Positions 1 to 5,938 of a stretch of 7,778 nt of DNA are shown here, one piece after another. Every line of letters starts with the position of its first letter. The stretch's first letter is position 1. This stretch comes from CAIUVD01 sp044338255 (GTDB lineage Bacteria; Planctomycetota; UBA11346). The stretch is taken from assembly GCA_044338255.1 (NCBI GenBank), contig JBIILZ010000150.1, positions 1 to 7,778 of the forward strand. The letters run 5' to 3'. Under the pieces are notes generated by a model that saw nothing but the letters and a program-made list of their open reading frames with translations, did not search any database and was not told where the DNA came from. A program made the translations under genes and the position numbers.

Positions 1-32
1 CCCTGGGGCGAGCGCAACGCGCGATGCCAGGG
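1..32. repeat. Hairpin repeat unit, left copy
   Basis: Bases 1-6 (CCCTGG) pair with 27-32 (CCAGGG), and inside them GCGC at 12-15 pairs with GCGC at 19-22 around an AAC loop. The interior contains GAGCGCAACG at 10-19, which matches 9 of 10 bases of the loop of the next hairpin (82-91). The unit touches the window edge, so it may continue to the left. No coding function is supported. Confidence 0.5.
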
Positions 33-37
33 TAGCC

Positions 38-134
38 CGAAGGGGGCGACTCCGCAGGGGCGATACAATCCGGTGGCAGAGGAGCGCAGCGACGACCCAC
101 CGGTTGATCGCCCCGAAGGACAAAGCCCCCTTCG
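38..134. repeat. Long imperfect inverted repeat beside the tRNA
   Basis: Three nested pairings are visible: CGAAGGGGGC 38-47 with GCCCCCTTCG 125-134, GGGGCGAT 57-64 with ATCGCCCC 107-114, and CCGGTGG 70-76 with CCACCGG 97-103. The apical loop is 77-96 and contains GAGCGCAGCG (82-91). The short interruptions are only partly complementary. The whole reads as a long stem-loop, probably an interspersed intergenic element rather than a gene. It lies just downstream of the tRNA 3' end on the minus strand and could be transcribed with it. Its resemblance to Planctomycetes/Verrucomicrobia palindromic repeats is from memory only. Confidence 0.6.
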
Positions 135-145
135 AAACAAAAAAG

Positions 146-218
146 TGGGACTGACTGGACTCGAACCAGCAACCATGGGTTTATGAGACCCCCGCTCTGA
201 CCTTTGAGCTACAGTCCC
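146..218 (-). tRNA. tRNA with CAU anticodon (Met elongator or Ile2)
   Basis: On the minus strand, 73 bases fold as a full cloverleaf. The acceptor stem is GGGACTG with CAGTCCC, followed by discriminator A. The D stem is GCTC/GAGC, and the anticodon loop CTCATAA (plus-strand 181-187) has anticodon CAU at 183-185. The T arm is GCTGG-TTCGAGT-CCAGT. Pair 27-43 of the anticodon stem is a G-A mismatch. CCA is not encoded: the gene runs straight into CTTTTTTG, whose T-run may help termination. The initiator is unlikely, because position 1 is paired (G-C) and the three G-C pairs next to the anticodon loop are missing (T31-A39). The variable loop and T arm look more like bacterial tRNA-Ile2, whose C34 is changed to lysidine by TilS, but Met and Ile2 cannot be separated securely by eye. 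Confidence 0.9.
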
Positions 219-225
219 GCTGTGC

Positions 226-260
226 GGGGGCGGTAAGCTAGAGCCCCCGGTAAAACGGGG
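226..260. other. Two mutually exclusive GC hairpins in the tRNA leader
   Basis: GCCCCC at 243-248 can pair with GGGGGC at 226-231 (11-base loop). Its CCCCG part (245-249) can instead pair with CGGGG at 256-260 (6-base loop). The two stems share a strand and cannot form together. They lie between the candidate tRNA promoter and the tRNA. Processing or folding of the precursor is a possible role, but this may simply be GC-rich chance pairing. Confidence 0.3.
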
Positions 261-270
261 AAGAGGCGGA

Positions 271-299
271 TTTATGTTCCTATCACATGCCGGGCTCAA
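271..299 (-). promoter_or_regulatory. Candidate sigma-70 promoter of the tRNA
   Basis: Read on the minus strand, TTGAGC (294-299) is followed after exactly 17 bases by CATAAA (271-276), a 4-of-6 match at each box. Transcription would start near 264, giving a leader of roughly 46 bases before the tRNA 5' end at 218. Spacing and position fit; the match strength is moderate. Confidence 0.35.
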
Positions 300-343
300 T
301 TGATGCAGATACAACATGTCTTCTGGGATACCGGCCGGTCACC

Positions 344-371
344 TTGCGGGTTAGGTAGGTCAGCTTAGATA
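344..371 (+). promoter_or_regulatory. Weak candidate promoter for the sdh operon
   Basis: TTGCGG (344-349) and TAGATA (366-371) lie 16 bases apart, ahead of the sdhC ribosome-binding site. The -10 box matches only 3 of 6 consensus bases. The sdh operon must have a promoter somewhere in 219-397 or be read from the left. This is merely the best-spaced pair I could find there. Confidence 0.2.
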
Positions 372-386
372 AAGGCGCCTTTTCCC

Positions 387-391
387 GGGAG
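387..391 (+). promoter_or_regulatory. Ribosome-binding site setting the sdhC GTG start
   Basis: GGGAG lies 6 bases before the GTG at 398. No in-frame ATG competes near the N-terminus, and the protein starts in the expected register for SdhC, so this site fixes the start codon. Confidence 0.7.
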
Positions 392-397
392 CTTGCT

Positions 398-850
398 GTG
401 TACCACCCCGATCGCGGCGCGCTGAGTGCGGCTGCCAATCCAATTCCGCGCCAAATCGGCGGGGCCTACCGCTGGTTCACCGGCAGTCTGGCCTATGTCC
501 TGCACCGCATCACCGGCATCGGTCTGCTGGTCTTCCTGATCTTCCACATCATCTCGATCACCAAGGCCAATGCCTCGCCTGAGGTCTACGACCTGATGAT
601 CCGGCGCATGCAGGAGCCCGACTTCAAGCTTGGCGAAATCGCCCTATTCGCGGCTCTGCTCTTTCACGGCCTGAATGGCCTGCGCATCCTCTATGTCGAC
701 TTCGTGGCCACCCGCACGCACTACCACAAGGCGATGTTCTGGGGCCTGACGGTGCTGGTGGTGGGGCTGTTGGCAGTGGGCTCCGTGCCCCTGATCATGC
801 ACTGGAATGTCCAGCCGTTGTTGGCTGATACGTTGCCGGGAGGCAAGTAA
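398..850 (+). CDS. sdhC: Succinate dehydrogenase cytochrome b subunit SdhC
   Basis: Membrane anchor of respiratory complex II, 150 residues, with a GTG start and a good ribosome-binding site. Three hydrophobic helices are visible at about residues 31-54, 80-101 and 112-134, the usual SdhC architecture. The family signature LHRITGIGLL is at 35-44. His50 in helix 1 (LIFHIISI) and His90 in helix 2 (LFHGLNGLRIL) are candidate axial ligands for heme b. The HGLNGLRI pattern resembles actinobacterial and archaeal-type SdhC more than the E. coli protein (comparison from memory). With SdhD it would hold the flavoprotein and Fe-S subunits to the inner membrane and form the quinone site. It is the first gene of the sdhCDAB cluster, and sdhD begins one base after its stop. 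Confidence 0.93.
   Translation: MYHPDRGALSAAANPIPRQIGGAYRWFTGSLAYVLHRITGIGLLVFLIFHIISITKANASPEVYDLMIRRMQEPDFKLGEIALFAALLFHGLNGLRILYVDFVATRTHYHKAMFWGLTVLVVGLLAVGSVPLIMHWNVQPLLADTLPGGK
838..843 (+). promoter_or_regulatory. Strong ribosome-binding site setting the sdhD start
   Basis: GGGAGG inside the last codons of sdhC lies 8 bases before GTG at 852. It favours this GTG over the in-frame ATG at 807, which would add 15 non-conserved residues and overlap sdhC. Ribosomes ending on sdhC would be delivered to this site, giving translational coupling. Confidence 0.75.
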
Positions 851-851
851 C

Positions 852-1682
852 GTGGCCTTTCCGTACATTTCCCGGCGCACCGGCTCGACCCAATGGCTGA
901 TGCAACGCGTCAGCGCCTTCCTGCTCGTTGGTCTCGCCTTCACCCACTTCGCGATCCAGCATTTCACCAGCGATGCGGTATCGACCGGGCTGACCGTCGC
1001 CGCCCGCCTGAACAATCCCTGGTGGCAGGCTTATTACGCGCTGTTCATCGCCTTGGCGCTGTACCACGGCATCAACGGCCTGTGCGGAATCATCCGCGAT
1101 TATAATCCGCGGCCCAATCTGCGTCTGCCGATCGAGCTGGTGATCTGGACGCTGGCGGCGGCCTTCGGCGCCCGCGCCATCATCAACATCGCCCATCCGG
1201 TACCGGTCGAGGCGGTCAAGGCCAACTACGCGGCGCGCGGCTTCCCCGCCGGCGCCAGTCGCGGCAATCCTCCGGCCCTGGCCATCAACTATGACTTCCG
1301 CAGCGAGCTGCGCGAGTTGCTGCTCCTGGAATACTACCTCGAGCACCACACCCATCGCACCGAGGCCACGGCGCTCGCCGAGGTCTTCGCCCATCAGGCC
1401 GGCAAGCCGGTGGATGCGTCGCAGGTCGCGGCCGCCGGGCTGGCCTTCGACACCTGGCTCAATCGCCAGCTGGCCAGCGACGGTCCGGCGCAAGAACTGC
1501 GCGATCGCCATGCGTTGTTCAGCAGCACTTATGAGTTCGCGCTGTGGGCCAAAGATGTGCGCCGCGCCAACGCCAACGCCCGGCGCGGGCTCACCACCGA
1601 GGCCGCGGACATCGCCCGCGAAGATGCCATCCTCAGCCGTCTGCGTCAGCTCCCTGTCTACTCCGCCGTCCAGGCCCACTGA
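852..1682 (+). CDS. sdhD: Succinate dehydrogenase anchor SdhD with long C-terminal extension
   Basis: Second membrane anchor of complex II, 276 residues from the GTG at 852. Residues 1-118 form a normal SdhD: the conserved start RRTGSTQWLMQRVSA (8-22), helix 1 at about 16-37, helix 2 at about 60-82 with ALYHGINGL (69-77), and helix 3 at about 93-114. His32 (helix 1) and His72 (helix 2) are candidate heme b ligands. SdhD proteins usually end soon after helix 3 at about 115-130 residues. Here about 155 further residues follow in the same frame. They are soluble and charged, likely mostly helical, and contain an EYYLEHHTHRTEA stretch. I do not recognise this extension. Base composition and codon style do not change across the junction, and sdhA follows 11 bases after the stop, so this is not an obvious frame error. 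The SdhD identity is secure; the function of the tail is unknown. Confidence 0.88.
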   Translation: MAFPYISRRTGSTQWLMQRVSAFLLVGLAFTHFAIQHFTSDAVSTGLTVAARLNNPWWQAYYALFIALALYHGINGLCGIIRDYNPRPNLRLPIELVIWTLAAAFGARAIINIAHPVPVEAVKANYAARGFPAGASRGNPPALAINYDFRSELRELLLLEYYLEHHTHRTEATALAEVFAHQAGKPVDASQVAAAGLAFDTWLNRQLASDGPAQELRDRHALFSSTYEFALWAKDVRRANANARRGLTTEAADIAREDAILSRLRQLPVYSAVQAH

Positions 1683-1693
1683 GATTTCCTGCA

Positions 1694-3514
1694 ATGATTA
1701 TCTCCCATGATGTTGTGATTGTCGGCTCGGGTGCGGCAGGGCTCTATTCGGCCTATTGGTCGAGTACCAAAGCCGACGTGGCGGTGATCAGCAAGCTCTT
1801 CCCCACGCGTTCGCACACCGGCGCCGCCCAGGGCGGCATCGGCGCCGCGCTCGGCAACGAGGAGGAGGATCACCCCCTCTGGCACTGGTACGACACGGTC
1901 AAAGGCGGCGATTACCTCGGCGACCAGGACGCGCAGAAGATCCTCACCTACGACGCGCCGCAGACCATTTACGAACTCGAAAAGATGGGCGTGCCGTTCT
2001 CGCGCACCAAGGAAGGCAAGATCGCCCAGCGCCCCTTCGGCGGCCACACCCGCAACTTCGGCGAGCGCCCGGTGCGCCGCGCCTGCTACGCCGCGGCCCG
2101 CACCGGCCACGCCATCCTGCACACCCTGTACGAAAACTGCGTCAAGCAGAACGTCAATTTCTACAGCGAATTCCAGGTCGTCGACCTGATCATGACCGAC
2201 GACAACAAGAAGTGCATCGGCGTCATCGCCTATGACCTGCTGTCGGGCGAAACGCATACCGTGCACGCCAAGGTGGTGGTCTTCGCCACCGGCGGCGCCG
2301 GACGCAACTACGCCATCACTTCCAACTGCCAGGCCAACACCGGCGACGCCCTGGGCATCTTCCTGCGCCACGGTCTGCCCCTGGAAGATCTCGAATTCGT
2401 ACAGTTCCATCCCACCGGTCTCGCCGGCCTGGGCATCCTCGTCACCGAAGGCGCGCGTGGCGAAGGCGGCTACCTCACCAACAGCAACGGTGAGCGCTTC
2501 ATGGAACGCTATGCGCCGACGGTCAAGGACCTCGCGCCGCGCGACATGATCTCGCAGTGCATGTACAAGGAGGTCCTCGAAGGCCGCGGCATCAACAAGA
2601 CCGGCCGCATCTGCAACGAGGACTACGTCCTGCTGCATCTCGAGCACATCCCCAAGGCCGAACTGCTGAAGAAGCTCGAGGAAATCGTCGACTTCGCCAC
2701 CACCTACCTCGGCATCAAACCCTGGGAGGAACCGGTGCCGGTGATGCCGACGTGCCATTACTACATGGGCGGCATTCCCACCGACAACGATGGTCGCGTG
2801 CGCCGCAGCCACCTCGATGGTGACATCGTCGAAGGCCTCTACGCCGCCGGCGAATGCGCCTGCGTCTCGGTGCATGGCGCCAATCGCCTGGGCACCAACT
2901 CGCTGCTCGATCTGGTGGTCTTCGGTCGGCGCGTGGGTCTGCACGTGGCCAAGAACGTCGACTCGATCAAGCTCGGCAAACTCCCTGACGGTGCCGATCA
3001 GCAGGTGGTCAAGAGCTTCGCCGCGCTCAAGGCCTCGACCGGCAAGGAACGCGGCGGCCTGCTGCGCAAAGAACTGTCCGAAATCATGATGACCTACGTC
3101 GCCATCCGCCGCACGGTCGAAGGCATGAGCAAGGCCCGCGACCTGGTCCGCGCCTTGCGGGTGCGTTATCAGGCTGGTATCGGCGTCGACGACAAGGGCA
3201 TGGTCTTCAACACCGACCTCATGGAGGCCGTCGAATGCGGCTTCATGATCGATTATTCGCTGGCCCTCATCGAAGGCGCGCTGCTGCGCCGCGAAAGCCG
3301 TGGCGCGCACCTGTACATGGATGGCGAATCGTTCGACGCGCCGTCGCTGCCCCGCGATGACGCCAACTGGCTGAAGCATACCTTCGCCTATCTCAAGCCC
3401 GATGGCCAGGTCGACCTGCAATTCCGCAGCGTCTACCTGCTCAACGAGCATGGTGACGATGGCTGGGATCCTGAGTTGATGGAAAAGATGAAACCTAAGG
3501 TCCGGAAGTACTGA
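1694..3514 (+). CDS. sdhA: Succinate dehydrogenase flavoprotein SdhA
   Basis: Catalytic subunit oxidising succinate to fumarate in the TCA cycle and passing electrons through FAD to SdhB; 606 residues against 588 in E. coli. The start at ATG 1694 places the dinucleotide-binding motif GSGAAG at 11-16, the usual distance from the N-terminus. The reading frame is open for 50 codons further upstream, but those overlap sdhD and look non-homologous. FPTRSHTGAAQGG carries His41, the expected covalent FAD attachment site. The substrate-site residues match E. coli closely: His239 (FHPTG), Thr251/Glu252 (VTEGARGEGG), Arg283 (APRD, the proton-transfer Arg286), His355 (MPTCHYYMGG) and Arg398 (VHGANRLGTNSLLDL). 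The fold looks complete and functional. The ribosome-binding site is weak (GAGA at 1681-1684), so translation probably depends on coupling to sdhD. SdhB starts one base after the stop. Confidence 0.97.
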   Translation: MIISHDVVIVGSGAAGLYSAYWSSTKADVAVISKLFPTRSHTGAAQGGIGAALGNEEEDHPLWHWYDTVKGGDYLGDQDAQKILTYDAPQTIYELEKMGVPFSRTKEGKIAQRPFGGHTRNFGERPVRRACYAAARTGHAILHTLYENCVKQNVNFYSEFQVVDLIMTDDNKKCIGVIAYDLLSGETHTVHAKVVVFATGGAGRNYAITSNCQANTGDALGIFLRHGLPLEDLEFVQFHPTGLAGLGILVTEGARGEGGYLTNSNGERFMERYAPTVKDLAPRDMISQCMYKEVLEGRGINKTGRICNEDYVLLHLEHIPKAELLKKLEEIVDFATTYLGIKPWEEPVPVMPTCHYYMGGIPTDNDGRVRRSHLDGDIVEGLYAAGECACVSVHGANRLGTNSLLDLVVFGRRVGLHVAKNVDSIKLGKLPDGADQQVVKSFAALKASTGKERGGLLRKELSEIMMTYVAIRRTVEGMSKARDLVRALRVRYQAGIGVDDKGMVFNTDLMEAVECGFMIDYSLALIEGALLRRESRGAHLYMDGESFDAPSLPRDDANWLKHTFAYLKPDGQVDLQFRSVYLLNEHGDDGWDPELMEKMKPKVRKY

Positions 3515-3515
3515 C

Positions 3516-4238
3516 ATGGCCGCTCCGATCCTCACCAAGAAGACCTTCCGCATCCACCGCTACGATCCGGCCAAGGACAGCGTGCCGGCGGTCAAGGAAT
3601 ACGTCCTCGACTGCGATCCGATGGAGCGCGTGCTGACCGCGCTCAACCGCATCAAGTGGGAGACCGACGGCAGCCTGACCTATCGCCGCTCCTGCGGCCA
3701 CGCGGTGTGCGGCTCATGCGGCATGACCATCCAGGGCGCTTCGCGCCTCGCCTGCAAGACCTTGGTCAAGGACATCGCCGGCGACATCATCGAAGTCGCC
3801 CCGCTGAAGGGCTTCCCGGTGATCAAGGATCTGGTCGTCGATATGACCCAGTTCTACAACAACCTGCGCGCGATTCAGCCGTACTTCAGCAGCAAGGCTC
3901 CCAAGCCGGTCCACGAATTCCGCCAGTCCCCGGAACAGTACGACCTCATCGATGACGCCACCAAGTGCATCCTCTGCGGCTGCTGCACCTCGTCCTGCCC
4001 GAGCTATTGGAAGAACGACAGCTACCTCGGGCCGGCGGCGCTGCTGAAAGCCTGGCGCTTCCTCGGCGACAGCCGCGATGACGCCAAGGCCGAACGCATT
4101 GACGCCGTCAATGGCAGCGATGGGGTGTGGCGCTGCCATACCATCTTCAACTGCAAGGAAGCCTGCCCCAAGGATATCGACATCCCGGCCGCCCTCTCGC
4201 GCCTGAAACGCGCGGTGGTCACCGGCGCGGTCGGCTAA
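3516..4238 (+). CDS. sdhB: Succinate dehydrogenase iron-sulfur subunit SdhB
   Basis: Electron-transfer subunit of complex II, 240 residues, close to the family length. The N-terminal ferredoxin-like domain has the [2Fe-2S] ligands Cys60, Cys65, Cys68 and Cys80 (SCGHAVCGSCG...C). All four are Cys, whereas E. coli has Asp at the third. The C-terminal domain has CILCGCCTSSCP with the [4Fe-4S] ligands Cys151, Cys154, Cys157 and Cys161. Cys207, Cys213 and Cys217 (CHTIFNCKEACPKDIDIP) are the expected [3Fe-4S] ligands. Trp165 and His208 correspond to the E. coli quinone-site residues Trp164 and His207. The ATG follows the sdhA stop by one base, with GGAAG at 3504-3508 as ribosome-binding site. A small zinc-ribbon gene begins 7 bases after the stop. 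Confidence 0.97.
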   Translation: MAAPILTKKTFRIHRYDPAKDSVPAVKEYVLDCDPMERVLTALNRIKWETDGSLTYRRSCGHAVCGSCGMTIQGASRLACKTLVKDIAGDIIEVAPLKGFPVIKDLVVDMTQFYNNLRAIQPYFSSKAPKPVHEFRQSPEQYDLIDDATKCILCGCCTSSCPSYWKNDSYLGPAALLKAWRFLGDSRDDAKAERIDAVNGSDGVWRCHTIFNCKEACPKDIDIPAALSRLKRAVVTGAVG

Positions 4239-4245
4239 GCCGCGC

Positions 4246-4590
4246 ATGGACCTCGAAACCGCCATCACGCTGGTTCTCGAGAAACGCGGCTACCAGGTGA
4301 CGCCGCCGGTGGCACGGGCCATTGATACCCTGATCGCCATCGTCGAGGACAACTTCGATCGCCGCGGCCGCGACGTCGACGCCGAAGACGATGATAGCGA
4401 CACCGACAATCCTTCACCGACGCGGATGATCGATTGCCCGCATTGCGGCGAGCGCCTGCCGATCGCGCTCGACCTCACCAGCGGTGAACAGGACGGCATC
4501 CAGGACTGCGAAGTCTGCTGCCGCCCGATCCGCGTACGCTACGAGGTCGATGACAGACACGTCATCAACTTCCGCTTCGACCCCGCCTGA
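4246..4590 (+). CDS. CPXCG-motif zinc-ribbon protein with N-terminal extension
   Basis: A 114-residue protein of unknown function. Its C-terminal half (about 60-114) matches the cysteine-rich CPXCG family (Pfam Cys_rich_CPXCG) as I remember it: CPHCGE with Cys64 and Cys67, then QDCEVCCRPIRVRYEV with Cys88, Cys91 and Cys92. This gives a four-Cys zinc-ribbon pattern. Family members are often little more than this domain of about 60 residues. Here an N-terminal part precedes it: a helical segment (about 1-37) and an acidic, probably disordered linker with EDDDSDTD (47-54). It starts 7 bases after sdhB with no clear ribosome-binding site, so it is probably co-transcribed and translated by coupling. 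That position makes a link with complex II synthesis or Fe-S handling possible, but this is inference only; the gene could equally be a passive neighbour. Confidence 0.8.
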   Translation: MDLETAITLVLEKRGYQVTPPVARAIDTLIAIVEDNFDRRGRDVDAEDDDSDTDNPSPTRMIDCPHCGERLPIALDLTSGEQDGIQDCEVCCRPIRVRYEVDDRHVINFRFDPA

Positions 4591-4658
4591 ACGTCGCCGA
4601 CCAGCCGTGAAGCTGGAGCTAAATGGTTGATTGACAGCAATTATTTATGAAGACGTTA

Positions 4659-4676
4659 GTATCATTACTATGATAC
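4659..4676 (+). promoter_or_regulatory. Perfect inverted repeat over the beta-barrel start codon
   Basis: GTATCAT (4659-4665), loop TACT, ATGATAC (4670-4676). The right arm begins with the ATG start of the following gene. As DNA it could be an operator; as RNA it would fold the start codon into a 7-base-pair stem. It sits in a short AT-rich island (about 4620-4680). A consensus TTGACA is at 4631-4636, but the nearest -10-like box, TAGTAT (4657-4662), is 20 bases away, longer than usual. If used, it would start transcription almost at the ATG, giving a leaderless message. Confidence 0.5.
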
Positions 4677-5929
4677 GTCGTCCTTCTGGGCTTGGTGCAC
4701 TACTTACTTGCTCACTCTTCGCTGACGCGCTGCTGTGCGCGGCGCTCTCTGCAGCCGACGAATACCAGCCGCCACGCGCTCTTGAGGTGCAGAACCAACA
4801 CCTGGTACCGTTCTTCAATCTCAGCCTGAACGAGCAGTTCACTTTCCATCCCTATGTCTCGGTCGGTGGCGGTCATGACAGCAATGTGCTGCTCTATAGT
4901 CCTGGCCAGGAACAGGACGATGCCTTCGCCCAGGGCATCATCGGCGCGCAGATCGAATGGGATCCCAATCCCCTCGATCGGCTGCAGATACGAGGCGAAT
5001 ACAACCGCATCCGCTATCAGACCTACGATGCCGAGGCCGGTGTGCGCGGCGGCAGCCTGCAACTCGGCTATCATCACGAAGGCCTGGTCTGTGCGGGCTT
5101 CGTCACCGGCTCGTGGCGACGCACCAACGATGCGCTGATAAGCACCAACGAGCGGGCCCTGGTCGAAGCCTGGAACAGCGAAGGTCGCCTCGATTACCGC
5201 GCCTCAACTACGCTCAGCTCGCTGGGGATGACCTGGGCGCGCGACAATTATCTCAATGCCACCTCGTCCTTCACCGCCACCAGCCGCGACAACGACCGCT
5301 ATGAACTCTATGCCCGTTTCGCGCATGAGCTCAGCGATACCGACAGCGTCTACGTGCGCACCGGCCCGACGCGTACGATCTACCAGGAGCACACGCAATA
5401 CGTCGACAGCGATGGCTGGTTCGGGGTCGTGGGCAGCGACCTCACGCTCGATTCCCTGACCACCCTCAAGGCCAAGGGCGGCGTCATCTACAAGGATTAC
5501 GCGCAGACCTTGCCCATCAATCCGACCTTGGCCGACCACATCCTCTGGGCGCCACTGGCCCATCTCGAAGCCGCCTATCTCTACGAGGAGCAGAGCTGGA
5601 TCCGCCTCACGGCCTTCAGTTCGCTGATCGACAGTCTCTCCCAATCCTACGGCAGCTACTACTTCGGCAGCCGCCTTGAAGGCCGCAAGCGACTGCTGAC
5701 TAATGCCGGTCTCGTCGGCACCATCGCCGTCACCGAAAATCGCGACGTCGATGCCGGCGCCCTGCCGCGTGAGCGCGCGGTGGTCCGCGTCTTCCGCGGC
5801 GGTGGCGAATACGCCCTGCGTGAAGGCCTCGGCGTGCGCGCGCTGGCGAGCTATGAATACTCGACTGCTGACATCGCCGATGCCTATCAGCGCTGGATCT
5901 TCTCGGCCTCGATCAATGCCGCATTCTAG
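4670..5929 (+). CDS. Outer-membrane beta-barrel protein (porin 2-like)
   Basis: A 419-residue protein, probably an outer-membrane barrel. The ATG at 4670 gives a signal peptide: MIRR, a hydrophobic core to about residue 27, and a likely AxA-type cleavage near 28-29 (LSAADEY). The frame is open further upstream to a TTG at 4631, but that would put 13 polar residues in front of the signal. The mature part is rich in aromatic residues, has alternating polar and hydrophobic strands with short charged turns, and ends in Phe (FSASINAAF), the usual signal for the BAM insertion machinery. The early GGGHDSNVLLY segment resembles putative beta-barrel porin 2 proteins (BBP2_2), some of which accompany surface-polysaccharide genes. 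I see no such genes here. No ribosome-binding site precedes the ATG. Substrate and role are unknown; comM follows after 9 bases. Confidence 0.72.
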   Translation: MIRRPSGLGALLTCSLFADALLCAALSAADEYQPPRALEVQNQHLVPFFNLSLNEQFTFHPYVSVGGGHDSNVLLYSPGQEQDDAFAQGIIGAQIEWDPNPLDRLQIRGEYNRIRYQTYDAEAGVRGGSLQLGYHHEGLVCAGFVTGSWRRTNDALISTNERALVEAWNSEGRLDYRASTTLSSLGMTWARDNYLNATSSFTATSRDNDRYELYARFAHELSDTDSVYVRTGPTRTIYQEHTQYVDSDGWFGVVGSDLTLDSLTTLKAKGGVIYKDYAQTLPINPTLADHILWAPLAHLEAAYLYEEQSWIRLTAFSSLIDSLSQSYGSYYFGSRLEGRKRLLTNAGLVGTIAVTENRDVDAGALPRERAVVRVFRGGGEYALREGLGVRALASYEYSTADIADAYQRWIFSASINAAF

Positions 5930-5938
5930 CCGTCGTCC

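Noticed and set aside
1544..1693. A 50-residue N-terminal extension of SdhA
   Set aside because: It overlaps sdhD and is Arg/Pro/His-rich, and it would push the FAD-binding motif far from the N-terminus. ATG 1694 fits the family.
795..1694. Minus-strand 299-codon open frame opposite sdhD, considered as an alternative to the SdhD tail
   Set aside because: It is a mirror of sdhD with Gly/Arg/Gln-rich composition and no motif. The plus frame is continuous with a definite SdhD.
1291..1710. Plus-strand 139-codon frame overlapping the SdhD extension
   Set aside because: The translation is a Ser/Arg/Pro-rich out-of-frame reading. It has no start signal and no homology cue.
1658..3553. A 631-codon minus-strand open frame antisense to sdhA
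   Set aside because: It mirrors the codon structure of a certain gene in high-GC DNA. Its translation is low-complexity (Ala, Val, Asp, His rich) and resembles no protein.
4601..4616. Hairpin CCAGC/GCTGG as terminator of the sdh operon
   Set aside because: The stem is only 5 base pairs with no T-run after it.
4631..4669. TTG at 4631 as start of the barrel protein
   Set aside because: It would place 13 polar or acidic residues in front of a typical signal peptide, and the TTGACA there reads better as a promoter box.
4709..4741. Lipoprotein signal in the barrel protein (Cys14 or Cys23)
   Set aside because: The residues before each Cys are Thr or Leu, which do not fit a lipobox, and a normal signal-peptidase site follows.
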